NCBI GenBank assembly: GCA_021796315.1
Contig: JAJYOH010000456.1
Coordinates: 1 to 5,154, forward strand
Direction of reading: 5' to 3'
Origin: Chloroflexota bacterium
GTDB taxonomy: Bacteria > Chloroflexota > Anaerolineae > Anaerolineales > Villigracilaceae
Length of the DNA: 5,154 bases
Numbering within the stretch: the first letter of the stretch is position 1; each line of letters begins with the position of its first letter. The notes under the pieces were generated by a model that worked only from the letters and a program-made list of their open reading frames with translations, searched no databases and was not told the origin of the DNA. The translations under genes and the position numbers were made by a program. This document shows, one piece after another, positions 5,149 through 5,154 of this stretch.

Positions 5149-5154
5149 GGAGGG
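5149..5154 (+). promoter_or_regulatory. GGAGGG at the window end: possible Shine-Dalgarno sequence, or continuing coding sequence
   Basis: Directly after the TGA the window ends in GGAGGG, which is complementary to the 16S anti-Shine-Dalgarno core. It could serve a next gene. If the frameshift proposed near 5139 is real, these bases instead encode Arg codons of the WD40 lipoprotein. The window ends too soon to tell. Confidence 0.25.

Overview
The window reads as chromosomal DNA from a free-living bacterium, most likely of the Chloroflexota (Anaerolineae). This is inferred from three things: two lipoproteins with long Thr/Pro-rich linkers, a very large WD40 lipoprotein, and a DUF433/DUF5615 toxin-antitoxin-like pair. 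All are common in that group, but none is exclusive to it. Every supported gene lies on the + strand.

Layout. Positions 1-285 hold the 3' end of an unrecognised gene. Positions 286-506 are non-coding but structured. They contain an interspersed GGGAGAGGG-type inverted repeat with another palindrome-like repeat inside it (297-359), a doubtful 26-codon ORF, and a degenerate 8-bp array (consensus TANACAAG, 430-497). The array flips orientation midway, forming a 34-bp dyad that overlaps a good promoter match. Positions 507-1410 are a tight three-gene operon: DUF433 (antitoxin-like), DUF5615 (PIN-like, toxin-like) and DUF2283. The first two genes overlap by 1 nt and the next two are 2 nt apart. 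Positions 1411-1574 carry several overlapping hairpins and a small coding-looking frame on the minus strand. Positions 1575-2270 encode a 231-aa lipoprotein with a beta-rich domain. Positions 2335-5148 encode a 937-aa lipoprotein with about 15 WD40-type repeats and a C-terminal concanavalin-like domain that appears cut short.

How the parts fit. The first operon looks like a type II toxin-antitoxin-like module with an added DUF2283 protein, probably autoregulated at the dyad/promoter. The two lipoprotein genes are co-oriented, 64 nt apart, share the same N-terminal architecture, and have similar sequence just upstream. They probably form a surface-protein pair, with no evident enzymatic function.

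Most notable points: the inverted octamer array over the operon promoter; the DUF5615 protein with Asn/His at expected acidic positions; the duplicated 39-bp element upstream of both lipoproteins, related to a minus-strand coding-like remnant; the drop in GC inside the WD40 gene; and a probable frameshift in its last codons. I found no CRISPR array, tRNA, rRNA, integrase or transposase.
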